Assembly (NCBI GenBank): GCA_022827405.1
Contig: JAJDTA010000088.1
Coordinates: 1-41,739, forward strand
DNA: 41,739 nucleotides
Direction: 5' to 3'
DNA from: Acidimicrobiia bacterium
GTDB taxonomy: Bacteria; Actinomycetota; Acidimicrobiia; Acidimicrobiales; Bin134
Position 1 is the first letter of the stretch. The number at the start of each line of letters is the position of its first letter. A model generated the notes under the pieces. It did not search any database and was not told the DNA's origin. It saw only the letters and a list, made by a program, of their open reading frames with translations. Below are positions 17,673 to 25,872 of this stretch, one piece after another. A program made the position numbers and the translations under genes.

Positions 17673-17740
17673 ATGTCAGATGCGCCGGGTGGAATGCCGA
17701 GGTGTCGGCGGTGATGAGCAGGGAGCGTTACAGAAGATGA
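17673..17740 (+). other. Two short overlapping upstream frames before the DUF3151 gene
   Basis: After a good ribosome site (AGAAGGA), ATG 17673 opens a 13-codon frame (MSDAPGGMPRCRR, stop 17712-17714). Its stop overlaps an 8-codon frame (MSRERYRR, stop 17738-17740), whose stop overlaps the DUF3151 ATG. The first peptide begins MSDAP, like the real gene, suggesting either a duplicated gene start or a translational-coupling leader. This could also be chance. Confidence 0.3.
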
Positions 17741-18183
17741 GCGATGCGCCGGTGAACCTCACTCGGTCGGGGCCGCCAGAGACGATTTTGGATCCTGAGC
17801 CACCCCACGCGGTGGCCGCCTTATCCGAGGCGATGAGCCTGCCTGAAGACCGCCGAAGGGACGCGGTGGCCAACGTGGTAGCCCAGTTCCCCCGGTTCTT
17901 GGACGGCTGGGCTCGGCTGGGACAGTTGGCCCGCGACGACACCGAGGCCTACGCCGCGTTCCGGGTGGGCTACCACCGGGGGCTTGACCGGCTGCGCCAG
18001 AACGGTTGGCGGGGGTCGGGTTTTGTGCGTTGGGTCCACGAGGTGAACCGGGGCTTTTTGCGGTCCCTGGCTGGATTGCAGGCCACTGCGTCCGCCATCG
18101 GCGAGCAAGATGAAGAAGAGCGCTGCCGATTGTTTCTCCACCAACTCGACCCATCGTGGCCCCCCCAAGACCTGGAGGCTTGA
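17737..18183 (+). CDS. DUF3151 family protein
   Basis: A 148-residue cytosolic protein of an actinobacterial family without known function. The recognisable core is FRVGYHRGLDRLRQNGWRGS, then VHEVNRGFLRSLAGL and IGEQDEEERCRLFLHQLDPSW, which is the conserved second half of DUF3151. The first half (ALSEAMSLPEDRRRDAVANV, FPRFLDGWARLGQLA) is helical and alanine-rich. ATG 17737 was chosen because the domain begins soon after; an in-frame start at 17626 would overlap pyruvate kinase and adds Cys/Arg-rich sequence of poor coding quality. It lies 82 bp after pyk and 1 bp before the flavin-reductase-like gene. Confidence 0.8.
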   Translation: MSDAPVNLTRSGPPETILDPEPPHAVAALSEAMSLPEDRRRDAVANVVAQFPRFLDGWARLGQLARDDTEAYAAFRVGYHRGLDRLRQNGWRGSGFVRWVHEVNRGFLRSLAGLQATASAIGEQDEEERCRLFLHQLDPSWPPQDLEA

Positions 18184-18184
18184 C

Positions 18185-18748
18185 ATGGCGGCACCAGGCG
18201 GCACCGGACCCATCGGCCCGTTTCCCGAGCAAGTCGGGAATGATCCCGAAGCCCAGGACTCTTACGACCGCCTCCGTCGACGGGTGTTGTGGAGCCTGCC
18301 CTACGGCCTCTACGTAGTGGGATCGAGAGCGGGGGAGCGCCGCAACGGCATGACCCTCAACTGGGCAACCCAGCTGGCCTTTGAGCCCAAGTTGGTGGGG
18401 ATCGGAGTGGAGCATCCGGCCTACACCCACGAACTCATCACCGAGGGCGGAGTGTTCAGCCTGTGCACGATCGCCCGAGATGACCGGGCCATGGTTCGAA
18501 AGTTCACCAAGCCGGTAGAGGTGGATCTCGCGGCCATGACCCTCAACGGTTTCGCATTCCACGACGGGGTCACTGGCGCGCCCATATTGGACTGCGCCCC
18601 CGCCTATCTCGACTGCGAGGTGCGCGACGCGGTGGTCACCGGGGCCCACACCCTGTTCATCGGCGAGGTGGTGGACTGCGGCTTCCAGGCCGACGAGGAC
18701 ACCCCCGTCCTCCGCATGGAGGACACCCGCATGAACTATGGGGGATAG
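18185..18748 (+). CDS. Flavin reductase-like, FMN-binding split-barrel protein
   Basis: A 187-residue protein resembling the flavin reductase-like (FMN-binding split barrel) family. After a polar N-terminus it has the strand pattern WSLPYGLYVVGSRAGERRNGMTLNWATQLAFEPKLVGIGVE, which in this family forms the flavin site, then GVFSLCTIA and the HTLFIGEVVDCGF end strand. Likely a cytosolic flavoprotein; whether it acts as an NAD(P)H:flavin reductase or binds F420/heme cannot be told. ATG 18185 follows the preceding TGA by one base, indicating coupling. Confidence 0.75.
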   Translation: MAAPGGTGPIGPFPEQVGNDPEAQDSYDRLRRRVLWSLPYGLYVVGSRAGERRNGMTLNWATQLAFEPKLVGIGVEHPAYTHELITEGGVFSLCTIARDDRAMVRKFTKPVEVDLAAMTLNGFAFHDGVTGAPILDCAPAYLDCEVRDAVVTGAHTLFIGEVVDCGFQADEDTPVLRMEDTRMNYGG

Positions 18749-18774
18749 AGATCTCCGCTGAATTCACTGGTGCA

Positions 18775-19329
18775 GTGCTCGCCGGAGGTCAGAGCCGGCG
18801 AATGGGTGCCGACAAGGCGTTCATCGAGGTGGGGGGTCGGAAGCTGATTTCCAGTGCCCTGGCCGCACTGGCTGAGGCCTCGCAACGCCTCATCGTTGGC
18901 GGGTCTGACCCTCGGCTGGAAAGCGCGGCGGCGGCTGCCGATGCCCAGCACGTCGCCGACCGCTGGCCCGGCGAGGGTCCCCTGGGAGCAGTGGCCACCG
19001 CCTTGGGCTTTTCCCGCCATCCCGTGACGGTGATATTGCCTTGCGATCTTCCCGCCATCGACGCAGAGGATGTTGCGGTGCTCGTGCAGGCCGTCGTCGA
19101 GGCGCCGCCCTCCACGGCCGTAGTGGCGGCGGTATTCACTGACCAACGCCGCCACTATCTTCCGCTGGCCATCGATTCCCAAGCAGTAGCGCTGGCGGAG
19201 CACCTGTTCCAATCCGGTCGGCGCGCCGTTGCCTCGCTGCTCGATGAAGCAACCGTTGTCGACGTGCCCGCTTCTCCGACCGCCGTGGCCGACATCGACA
19301 GCCCCGAAGACCTCTCATCGGGCCACTAA
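18775..19329 (+). CDS. MobA-like molybdenum cofactor guanylyltransferase
   Basis: A nucleotidyltransferase-fold protein of 184 residues. MLAGGQSRRMGADKAFIEVGG is the GTP-binding signature of MobA-type enzymes (LAGGxSxRMGxDKA). VILPCDLPAID carries the metal-binding Asp, and DIDSPEDL is the usual C-terminal motif. It probably links GMP to molybdopterin, though MobA-like cytidylyl- or other NTP-transferases (MocA-like) look similar. The GTG start leaves almost nothing before LAGG. The frame is open upstream (IEISAEFTGAV) but has no ATG/GTG/TTG there, so the true start may be a rare codon near 18745-18751 behind the GGGGGA stretch. No other molybdopterin gene is in the window. Confidence 0.78.
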   Translation: MLAGGQSRRMGADKAFIEVGGRKLISSALAALAEASQRLIVGGSDPRLESAAAAADAQHVADRWPGEGPLGAVATALGFSRHPVTVILPCDLPAIDAEDVAVLVQAVVEAPPSTAVVAAVFTDQRRHYLPLAIDSQAVALAEHLFQSGRRAVASLLDEATVVDVPASPTAVADIDSPEDLSSGH

Positions 19330-19339
19330 CCTCAGCCGG

Positions 19340-19672
19340 GTGGAGATTCCTGAAATCGGGGTGGCCGAACTAGCCGCATTGCTGTCAGACGACCTGCCAG
19401 ACGACATAGTGCTCATCGACGTGCGCGAGCCCGAGGAATACGCCGAGGCCCGTGTGCCCGGCGCGGTTCTCATTCCCCTGGACACGATCCCCGAGCGGGC
19501 CGGAGAACTGCCCGATCAGCACCTGTACATGATTTGTGCCTTGGGCGGGCGGAGCCTGAAGGCCGCTGAGTATCTGACTGCCTTCGGCTGGTCGTGCACC
19601 AACGTGGCCGGCGGGACCAATGGGTGGGTGGAAGCTGGCTACCCCTACGACTTCGGGCCGACAGGCGATTGA
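19340..19672 (+). CDS. Single-domain rhodanese-like protein
   Basis: A 110-residue rhodanese domain protein, cytosolic. IVLIDVREPEEYAEARVPGAVLIPL is the CH2A-type opening, and the active-site loop reads ICALGGRS, with the catalytic Cys kept but the loop C-x4-R-S differing from the common CRSGxRS. GGTNGWVEAGYP is the typical end. Its probable role is sulfur transfer or persulfide carrying; the nearby mobA-like gene hints at cofactor or sulfur metabolism, but this is inference. GTG 19340 has no ribosome site. TAACCT (19327-19332) lies 7 nt upstream. A longer in-frame start at 19229 would overlap mobA in another frame. Confidence 0.88.
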   Translation: MEIPEIGVAELAALLSDDLPDDIVLIDVREPEEYAEARVPGAVLIPLDTIPERAGELPDQHLYMICALGGRSLKAAEYLTAFGWSCTNVAGGTNGWVEAGYPYDFGPTGD

Positions 19673-20841
19673 AGCGCGAATCCGGCCCCCCCGACCCGAT
19701 CACCTCTCGGCGCAAGCTGGCGGCGGTGGTAGCCGATGCCGCGGCCGCCGACGCCTATGCCCTCGACACCGAGTTCCACCGCGAGCGCACCTACTACCCC
19801 CGGGTGGCGCTAGTTCAGATTGCCTGGCATGACCAGTTGGCCATCATCGACCCGCTGGAAGTGCCCATGGCTGCGCTGGCCGACCTGCTGGAAGGCGATG
19901 GCTTGGCGGTGCTCCATGCCGCCGAACAGGACTTGGAGGTGCTCCAGCACGAGTGCGGCACGCAACCCCGCCGCATATTCGATACCCAGATCGGGGCAGG
20001 ATTCGTCGGATACCGCACGCCATCGCTGGCCGCCCTCCACGAGCGCTTGCTGGGGGTGGAACTGCCCAAAGAGGCCCGCATGTCCGACTGGTTCCAAAGG
20101 CCGCTGCCCGAGCCCATGTTGGCCTATGCGGCGGCCGACGTGGAGCGCTTGTTGGAGATCAGCGACATGCTGCACCAACAGCTGCAGGCTCGAGGGCGCC
20201 TGGAGTGGGCCGAAGAGGAGTGTGCCCTCCTGCTGGAGCGGGCCGATGCCGGGCGGACCTCCGACAACGCGTGGCTCCGGATTAAAGAAGTCCGCCGCAT
20301 GGAGGGCCGACCCCGGGCCCTGGCCCAGGCGGTGGCCAAATGGCGAGAGGAATACGCGGCCCGCACGAACCAGCCTGTTCGCCACGTTCTGTCGGATTTG
20401 GGGGTGGTCGTGGTTGCCCAACGCCTACCCCGAACGGTCAACCAGCTGCGGGACATCCGCGGCGTGGAGCCGCGCAACCTCCGCAAAGGGGCGGACAAGG
20501 AACTATTGGCATTCCTCGACCAGACTCGAGATGCAGACCTTGAGATCGAGCCCCGCAAAAGGACACCCAAACTGGACCCGTCTCTCAAGCCAGCGGTCAA
20601 CCTCATCACCTCGTGGGCGGCCCAGCACGCCGCCGAAGCCGACCTCGACCCCACCTTGGTGGCCACCCGCAGCGACATCGAGGCACTGCTCCGGGGCGAC
20701 CCGGACTGCCGGGCCCGCAAAGGATGGCGAGCCGACATCGTCGCGGCGCCTGTTCAACAGCTATTGGACGGAACCGCGGCAGTAGCCTTCGACAGCCTTG
20801 GCAAACTCGTCTTAGAAGAGCGCTCCGGGCGCCCGATATAG
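19669..20841 (+). CDS. rnd: Ribonuclease D (DEDDy 3'-5' exonuclease with HRDC domain)
   Basis: Processes 3' ends of tRNA and other stable RNAs. The 390-residue protein has the DEDDy exonuclease residues: Asp33 and Glu35 in ALDTEFHRERT, Asp88 in HAAEQDLEVLQ, Tyr153 and Asp157 in YAAADVERL. An HRDC domain follows (about 205-300: WLRIKEVRRMEGRPRALAQ... VNQLRDIRGVEPR) and a C-terminal helical region resembles a second HRDC. The TTG start at 19669 overlaps the rhodanese stop (TTGA), and the product then begins MKRESGPPDP. An upstream in-frame ATG at 19594 would run through rhodanese in a different frame. Confidence 0.92.
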   Translation: MKRESGPPDPITSRRKLAAVVADAAAADAYALDTEFHRERTYYPRVALVQIAWHDQLAIIDPLEVPMAALADLLEGDGLAVLHAAEQDLEVLQHECGTQPRRIFDTQIGAGFVGYRTPSLAALHERLLGVELPKEARMSDWFQRPLPEPMLAYAAADVERLLEISDMLHQQLQARGRLEWAEEECALLLERADAGRTSDNAWLRIKEVRRMEGRPRALAQAVAKWREEYAARTNQPVRHVLSDLGVVVVAQRLPRTVNQLRDIRGVEPRNLRKGADKELLAFLDQTRDADLEIEPRKRTPKLDPSLKPAVNLITSWAAQHAAEADLDPTLVATRSDIEALLRGDPDCRARKGWRADIVAAPVQQLLDGTAAVAFDSLGKLVLEERSGRPI

Positions 20842-20857
20842 GAGGCTGACAGGCACG

Positions 20858-21361
20858 ATGACAGAACGAGAATGGCTGGACTGGGCCTCGTACGGCCGCG
20901 CGGTACGGGAGTTGGCCGCGCTGGTGGCCGACGACGGATACCGGCCCGAGATGATCTTGGCCATTGCCCGGGGCGGCCTGTTCTGCGCCGGATCACTGGG
21001 CTACGCCCTGTCGATCAAGAACATCTACGTAATGAACTGCGAGTACTACACCGGGGTGGACGAGCGGCTTCCCGTTCCGGTGATGCTCCCCCCAGCCGTC
21101 GATCTGGTGGACCACCGCAATTCCAAGATCCTGATTGCCGACGATGTGGCCGACACCGGCCACACCCTCAAGATGGTCTACGACTTCTGTGTCGACCGAG
21201 TGGGCGACGTGCGCTCCGCGGTGCTCTACGAGAAGTCCCATTCCCTCGCGAAATGCGACTATGTGTGGAAGCGCACCGACCAGTGGATCAACTTTCCGTG
21301 GTCCACCGAGCCGCCGCTGGTCAGCGCCGAGGAGGCTCGCCACAAGGTGCTCGACGCCTGA
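20858..21361 (+). CDS. Purine-type phosphoribosyltransferase
   Basis: A 167-residue type I phosphoribosyltransferase. The PRPP-binding signature is ILIADDVADTGHTLKMVYDF (family form hhhhDDhxxTGxT), preceded by ILAIARGGLFCAG (PPi loop) and followed by a base-contacting region with YVWKRTDQWINFPWS. The tryptophan-rich end resembles xanthine/guanine or hypoxanthine PRTases of the GPT/XPRT-like group. It likely salvages a purine base; which one is not visible. It starts 17 bp after RNase D with GGAGG about 12 nt upstream of ATG 20858, and ends the co-directional run from pyruvate kinase. Confidence 0.85.
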   Translation: MTEREWLDWASYGRAVRELAALVADDGYRPEMILAIARGGLFCAGSLGYALSIKNIYVMNCEYYTGVDERLPVPVMLPPAVDLVDHRNSKILIADDVADTGHTLKMVYDFCVDRVGDVRSAVLYEKSHSLAKCDYVWKRTDQWINFPWSTEPPLVSAEEARHKVLDA

Positions 21362-21405
21362 GGTGCTGGTCAGTCCCGCTCCGACAATCTGGCCTGTATC
21401 GCCAG

Positions 21406-21462
21406 TTCATGCTGGCAGTGTGCAAAAGCTGGGAGTGGAGTGGTTAGACTGGCCAGCATGAA
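21406..21462. repeat. 11-bp perfect inverted repeat ahead of a small gene
   Basis: TTCATGCTGGC (21406-21416) and GCCAGCATGAA (21452-21462) are exact reverse complements separated by 35 nt. The structure sits between the phosphoribosyltransferase stop and the small Cys-rich gene. It could be an operator or a weak hairpin; no T-run follows. ATG AAA GCT TAG within the right arm makes a 3-codon frame, probably coincidental. Confidence 0.6.
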
Positions 21463-21533
21463 AGCTTAGGGGGGCGCAGTACCCTCTACTGCCGGTGCCG
21501 AAATGCCGCCGGCTCGATATTGCGGAGCCGCCC

Positions 21534-21752
21534 ATGAAAAAGGGACGCCACCGTCGTTACGAAGAAGCCCGCGCGCTGAAGCACACAAGCGACGACTTCG
21601 ACGTTATGTTCAGGGAGAACGAAGATCCGTGCGTGGAGTGTGGAGCAATTCCCGGGGAGGAGTGCCGCCTTGTCAAGGTGGGTGCCAAGCCTTGGTGCGA
21701 GTACCGGGATACGCCATCAACCGATGGCGTCGACGAGCTTTTTCCTAGCTGA
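21534..21752 (+). CDS. Small Cys-rich (zinc-ribbon-like) protein
   Basis: A 72-residue basic-then-acidic protein. The N-terminus is lysine/arginine-rich (MKKGRHRRYEEARALKH) and the middle has DPCVECGAIPGEECR with a later Cys (Cys33, 36, 44, 55; C-x2-C-x7-C-x10-C). CxxCGAxxGxxCR resembles short zinc-finger proteins common in actinobacteria and their phages, so zinc binding is likely but DNA binding is guesswork. I chose ATG 21534 (GGAG 7 nt upstream) over an in-frame GTG at 21495. It stands alone, with an inverted repeat upstream, and converges with the ClC gene. Confidence 0.65.
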   Translation: MKKGRHRRYEEARALKHTSDDFDVMFRENEDPCVECGAIPGEECRLVKVGAKPWCEYRDTPSTDGVDELFPS

Positions 21753-21770
21753 CAGCCCCAAGAGACCCGG

Positions 21771-23483
21771 TCATACGCCTTCGGTCTCGTCCAGGATTTC
21801 ATCCAACCGAAGGATGTCGTCGGCTCGCACTACTCCTATGAACGTGCCGTCGTCGTCGGTTACCGGAAGTTGATCGGTGTCATTGCCGTCCATCTGGGCC
21901 ACCGCGTCGCGCAGCGTCCACGACGGACGGGCCGTGGGCAGATCGCGTCGGGCGATGTCGGCGACAAGCGTGTCGTTCCACGCGTCGCGCTCCAACTCGC
22001 TCATCTGCTCCAAGCCGCACATCCCAACGTAGGCCCCGCCGTCCACCACCGGGACCTCTCGCTCGCGTCGACCAAGTAGGTGGATGTACACCAACTCGCC
22101 CACGGTGGCATCGGGGGGCACGGTTAGGGTGTCGGTGGTGAGCGCGGACGTAAGCGGCAGGGCGAGCCGGCGCTCCACTAGGCCCTCCCGTTTGTCCAAT
22201 TGATAGGAGGCCACCGAGCTGGATCCGGCCACCAGCTGCGACACCGCGGCGGCAATGAGCGCCGGGACCACGAACGCGGATGTGCCAGTGCTCTCGGCCA
22301 CGAACATCACCGCCGTGATGGGTGCCCGGTATCCGGCGCCCAAGAAGGCGGCCAACCCCAGCGTGTGGTACAGCCCTATGTCGTCTGTTCCCAAGGCTTG
22401 GCCCACGAAGCTGCCCACGATCACCCCTTGAACCGCGAGGGGAATGAACAGCCCGCCGGTGCCCCCGGCGCCAACAGTGGTGAGCGTGGCGATGATTCGG
22501 AAGACCAGCAGGCTGCCGATGAGCAGCAGCGTGTGCTCGCCACCTCGCAGCCATTCGGTGGCCTCCACCCCGGGTCCCAAGCTCAGAGGCTGGTCGAATA
22601 CGGCTTCGGTGGCCACCACCAGCCCGGCCAGCACCGCCCCGCCGACCAGGATTCGAACGCCGAAGGGGAACTGCTGCTCCAATCCCTTGGCCTGTCGCAC
22701 CAGCCAGGCGAATCCCCGGCCTCCCAGACCGGCGATCAACCCGAGCAGGGCTCCTCCGCCCAAGTGGATGATGCTGAGGTTGCTGTCGTGGCTGCCCAAA
22801 TCGATAACCGGGTCGGTGCCCAGCAAGGCCACGTACACCAGATAGCCCGAAGCCGAGGCCATCAGCGCGGGCAGCAGCGCCCGGCGGGCAACATCATCGC
22901 GGTAGGGGGCCTCCAAGGCGAAGATCACCCCAGTGGCCGGAGTCTTGAACACGGCGGCGATGCCCGCTGCTGCCCCCGCAGTGAGCAGCATTTTGGTCTC
23001 TTCCCGGCGCAGCCACCGGGAAAACAAGCCCTGGGTGCTCTGACCGACGGTGGCGCCGGCATACACCGAGGGACCCTCTAGGCCGACCGATCCCCCCAGG
23101 CCAATGGTGGCCACGCCGGCCAGCAGCTTGGCCGGAAGCTGGGACAAGGGCAGTCGGGGGTGGCGCTCGTGGAAGGCCCGCACATATTCGTCGGATGTCG
23201 ACGGAGTGGCACCGCGCCCGAGGTAGCGCAGGATGACCACCGCGCCGAACAAGCCGACAGCCGGAGCGGCCGCCTGCCACCAAAGCGGTCCTTCGAGAAG
23301 CCTCTTGAGCAGCACCTCGACGGTGAGTTGTTCGAAGCCGGCGACCAACAAACCGACTAGTGCCCCGGTGACGATGGAAAGCACCATCACGGCGGGAAAG
23401 GCTCGGCGCGGCCGGAACGAGGCGAGCAACTCCACGCCCGACCTTGCGATCCTTCCCCCTAGAAGTGCTTGGAGTGCTTGCAT
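21771..23483 (-). CDS. ClC-type chloride channel/transporter with CBS domains
   Basis: A membrane Cl-/H+ antiporter or channel of 570 residues. About 430 residues of ClC helices precede two CBS domains (LTTDTLTVPPDATVGELVYI... and DLPTARPSWTLRDAVAQMDG) that usually bind adenine nucleotides. Seen ClC motifs: GSVGLEGPSVYAGATVG with the gating Glu, TGGLFIPLAVQG, and GAGYRAPITAVMFVAE with the conserved Tyr. The first anion motif, GSGIP/GHGVP in most members, reads GRGATPSTSDEY. ATG 23483 starts the gene, 34 bp from the divergent glcD start. Transport mode (exchanger or channel) is not decidable here. Confidence 0.9.
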   Translation of the reverse strand: MQALQALLGGRIARSGVELLASFRPRRAFPAVMVLSIVTGALVGLLVAGFEQLTVEVLLKRLLEGPLWWQAAAPAVGLFGAVVILRYLGRGATPSTSDEYVRAFHERHPRLPLSQLPAKLLAGVATIGLGGSVGLEGPSVYAGATVGQSTQGLFSRWLRREETKMLLTAGAAAGIAAVFKTPATGVIFALEAPYRDDVARRALLPALMASASGYLVYVALLGTDPVIDLGSHDSNLSIIHLGGGALLGLIAGLGGRGFAWLVRQAKGLEQQFPFGVRILVGGAVLAGLVVATEAVFDQPLSLGPGVEATEWLRGGEHTLLLIGSLLVFRIIATLTTVGAGGTGGLFIPLAVQGVIVGSFVGQALGTDDIGLYHTLGLAAFLGAGYRAPITAVMFVAESTGTSAFVVPALIAAAVSQLVAGSSSVASYQLDKREGLVERRLALPLTSALTTDTLTVPPDATVGELVYIHLLGRREREVPVVDGGAYVGMCGLEQMSELERDAWNDTLVADIARRDLPTARPSWTLRDAVAQMDGNDTDQLPVTDDDGTFIGVVRADDILRLDEILDETEGV

Positions 23484-23517
23484 CCTGACTGACTCACTGC
23501 CGGTATTCTACTGGCGG

Positions 23518-24960
23518 ATGAAGTTTCGGAAGGCCGACCCCTTGATGCGAGACCTTCGGCGAGTGCTGCCCCCCGACCGGGTGAGGATAGCCCCGCTGGA
23601 GCGCTCGATTATGGGCCGGGATGCCTCGATTTTTGAAGGAGGACAGGCCGGGCCGGTGTGCTTCCCGATCAACACCGCCGAGGTGCAGGGCTGTGTGGAC
23701 GCGGCCCGGCACCATGGCCGGGCGGTGGTGCCCCGGGGCGCGGGCACCGGGTTGGCCGGGGGAGCGGTGCCCTTGGAGGAGCCGGTGGTGGTGGTCACCA
23801 CCAAGATGAATCGCCTGCTATCGGTGGATGCCGACCGGCGAGTGGCCTGGGTGCAGCCGGGCATGATCAACCTGGACCTCAGCCGGGCCCTAGCACCCCA
23901 TGGCCTGCACTTTGCTCCCGATCCCTCCAGCCAACAGGTGTGCTCACTGGGGGGAAATGTGGGCACCAACGCCGGCGGCCCCCACTGTTTGGCCCTGGGG
24001 GTGACCAGCGCCCATGTGCTGGCCGCCGAAGTGGTGCTCATGTCGGGCGAGGCCGTGGTGCTGGGCGATCCCGACGGCTGGGCCCCCGGGTTGGACCTGC
24101 GGGGGGCGTATGTGGGCTCCGAGGGGATGCTCGGGATTACAACTTCCATCGCGGTGCGGCTCACCCCGAACCCGCCCGCAGTACAGACCCTGCTCTTGGC
24201 CTTCGACTCAGTTGACGCCGCGGCGCAGACGGTGAGCGCGGTGATCGCCGACGGCATCGTGCCTGCGGCCATCGAGATGATGGACAAGAACATCATCTGG
24301 GCAGTGGAGAACTTTGTGGGGGCTGGGTTTCCCACCGATGCGGCCGCGGTGGTGATCGTGGAGGTTGACGGGCTGCCCGGCGGGGTGGCCGCTGAGGCCG
24401 ACCGGGTGGCCGAGTTGGCCGTCGAGCGGGGCAGTAGTGTCCGTCGGGCGGCCGACGACCACGAGCGGGCCTTGATTTGGAAAGGGCGCAAGAGCGCGTT
24501 CGGGGCCATCGCCCAGATCAAGCCCAACTACTACCTGCACGACACGGTGGTGCCCCGAACTCGATTGGCCGAGGTCATGAACCAGGTGTACGAGATCGTC
24601 GAAGAGCACGATCTCCAGGTGATGAACGTGTTCCATGCCGGTGATGGCAACCTCCACCCGCTGCTGCTGTACGACCGCCGGGAGCCGGGGATCATGGACC
24701 GGGTGCACGCGGCGGGATCGGCCATCATCGAGGCTTCGCTGGCCGCGGGCGGGGTGCTGTCGGGCGAGCACGGCATCGGCATCGAAAAACGCGACTACAT
24801 GCCGCTGATGTTCGGCGAGGCCGACTTGGACGCCCAGGCTCGGCTGCGGCGGGCGTTTGACCCCGACGAAATGGCCAACCCCGGCAAAGTGCTGCCCACC
24901 GGAGCAAGCTGCGCTGAAGTGAACGCTCTCGACAAGATCCCCGAGGGGGTGTGGGGCTAG
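23518..24960 (+). CDS. glcD: Glycolate/2-hydroxyacid oxidase FAD subunit GlcD
   Basis: FAD-linked subunit of glycolate oxidase, which oxidises glycolate (or a related D-2-hydroxyacid) to glyoxylate. It has 480 residues. The PCMH-type FAD-binding loop is VVPRGAGTGLAGGAVP, and SLGGNVGTNAGGPHCLALG and GAYVGSEGMLGITTSIAVR match GlcD. The C-terminal FAD-oxidase domain carries NVFHAGDGNLHPL and GGVLSGEHGIGIEKR. ATG 23518 gives a normal N-terminus (MKFRKADPLMRDLRRVL). A far upstream in-frame start would lie antisense inside the ClC gene. glcE begins on the next base after its stop. Confidence 0.93.
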   Translation: MKFRKADPLMRDLRRVLPPDRVRIAPLERSIMGRDASIFEGGQAGPVCFPINTAEVQGCVDAARHHGRAVVPRGAGTGLAGGAVPLEEPVVVVTTKMNRLLSVDADRRVAWVQPGMINLDLSRALAPHGLHFAPDPSSQQVCSLGGNVGTNAGGPHCLALGVTSAHVLAAEVVLMSGEAVVLGDPDGWAPGLDLRGAYVGSEGMLGITTSIAVRLTPNPPAVQTLLLAFDSVDAAAQTVSAVIADGIVPAAIEMMDKNIIWAVENFVGAGFPTDAAAVVIVEVDGLPGGVAAEADRVAELAVERGSSVRRAADDHERALIWKGRKSAFGAIAQIKPNYYLHDTVVPRTRLAEVMNQVYEIVEEHDLQVMNVFHAGDGNLHPLLLYDRREPGIMDRVHAAGSAIIEASLAAGGVLSGEHGIGIEKRDYMPLMFGEADLDAQARLRRAFDPDEMANPGKVLPTGASCAEVNALDKIPEGVWG

Positions 24961-25872
24961 GTGACCGGCGAGGAGGCCGGAGAAGAGCTGGAGTCGTTCG
25001 CCGCCGAAGTGGGGGCAGACGGCCCGGTGGCGGTGGTCGGCGGGCGCACTCAATGGGATATCGGCGGTCATTGCCCGGAGGAGACTCGCCTGGTGCGGTC
25101 CCCGGCTGGAGTGCGGGGCTTCGATCCCGCCGACATGACCATTCGGGTAGGGGCCGGTACGACGGTGGAGGAACTCGACGCCGCGCTGGCCGAGGCCGGC
25201 CAGCGGGCCAACCTGCCGGTCTTGGCAGGAGCCACTGTGGGCGGTGTGCTGGCCGTGGGGCGCGATGACCTGCATGCGCTGGGCCGAGGGAGGCTGCGGG
25301 ACGCGCTGTTGGAAGCGGTCTACGTGGCCGACGATGGACGACTGGTCACCGCGGGCGGCCCGACGGTGAAGAACGTATCGGGATTCGACTTGTGCCGTTT
25401 GCTGGTGGGATCGCTGGGCACGCTGGGACTGCTCGGTGAAGTGATACTGCGCACGTGGCCCCGGCCAGCGGCGCAGCAATGGCTGGCGGGACCGTGCGAT
25501 CCGACGGAGCTGCGTCGCAGCCTGTACTGGCCGTCTTCCATCCTGTGGGACGGCCAAATGACGTGGGTCCATTTGGAGGGCCACGAATCGGATGTGGAGT
25601 CCGAGGCCGAACTGGCCCGCTCGCTGGGATGCGAGCCCACTGGTGGACCGCCACCCCTGCCGGCCCACCGGATGCCGACTGGAGCGCTGGAGGCTGAAGG
25701 GTTTCCGGGCAGTTTTCTGGTGCAGATCGGTACCGGGGTGGCGTATGTGTCTGAGCCCTGCCCCGATCCCGACCCTGACACGACGGTGGTTGCTCTGCAC
25801 CAACGGTTGAAAGCAGCGTTCGACCCCCGAGGTCGGCTCAATCCCGGGCGCGATCCGCTGGCGGCGGGATGA
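24961..25872 (+). CDS. glcE: Glycolate oxidase FAD-binding subunit GlcE
   Basis: Second FAD-binding subunit of glycolate oxidase, 303 residues. It has only the PCMH FAD fold and no FAD-oxidase C-domain, as for GlcE: MTIRVGAGTTVEELDAALAEAG, LPVLAGATVGGVLAVG, AVYVADDGRLVTAGGPTVKNV, GFDLCRLLVGSLGTLGLLGE. It ends with KAAFDPRGRLNPGRD, the typical conserved tail. Start GTG 24961 abuts the glcD stop and the end overlaps glcF by 4 nt, so the three are translationally coupled. Confidence 0.9.
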   Translation: MTGEEAGEELESFAAEVGADGPVAVVGGRTQWDIGGHCPEETRLVRSPAGVRGFDPADMTIRVGAGTTVEELDAALAEAGQRANLPVLAGATVGGVLAVGRDDLHALGRGRLRDALLEAVYVADDGRLVTAGGPTVKNVSGFDLCRLLVGSLGTLGLLGEVILRTWPRPAAQQWLAGPCDPTELRRSLYWPSSILWDGQMTWVHLEGHESDVESEAELARSLGCEPTGGPPPLPAHRMPTGALEAEGFPGSFLVQIGTGVAYVSEPCPDPDPDTTVVALHQRLKAAFDPRGRLNPGRDPLAAG

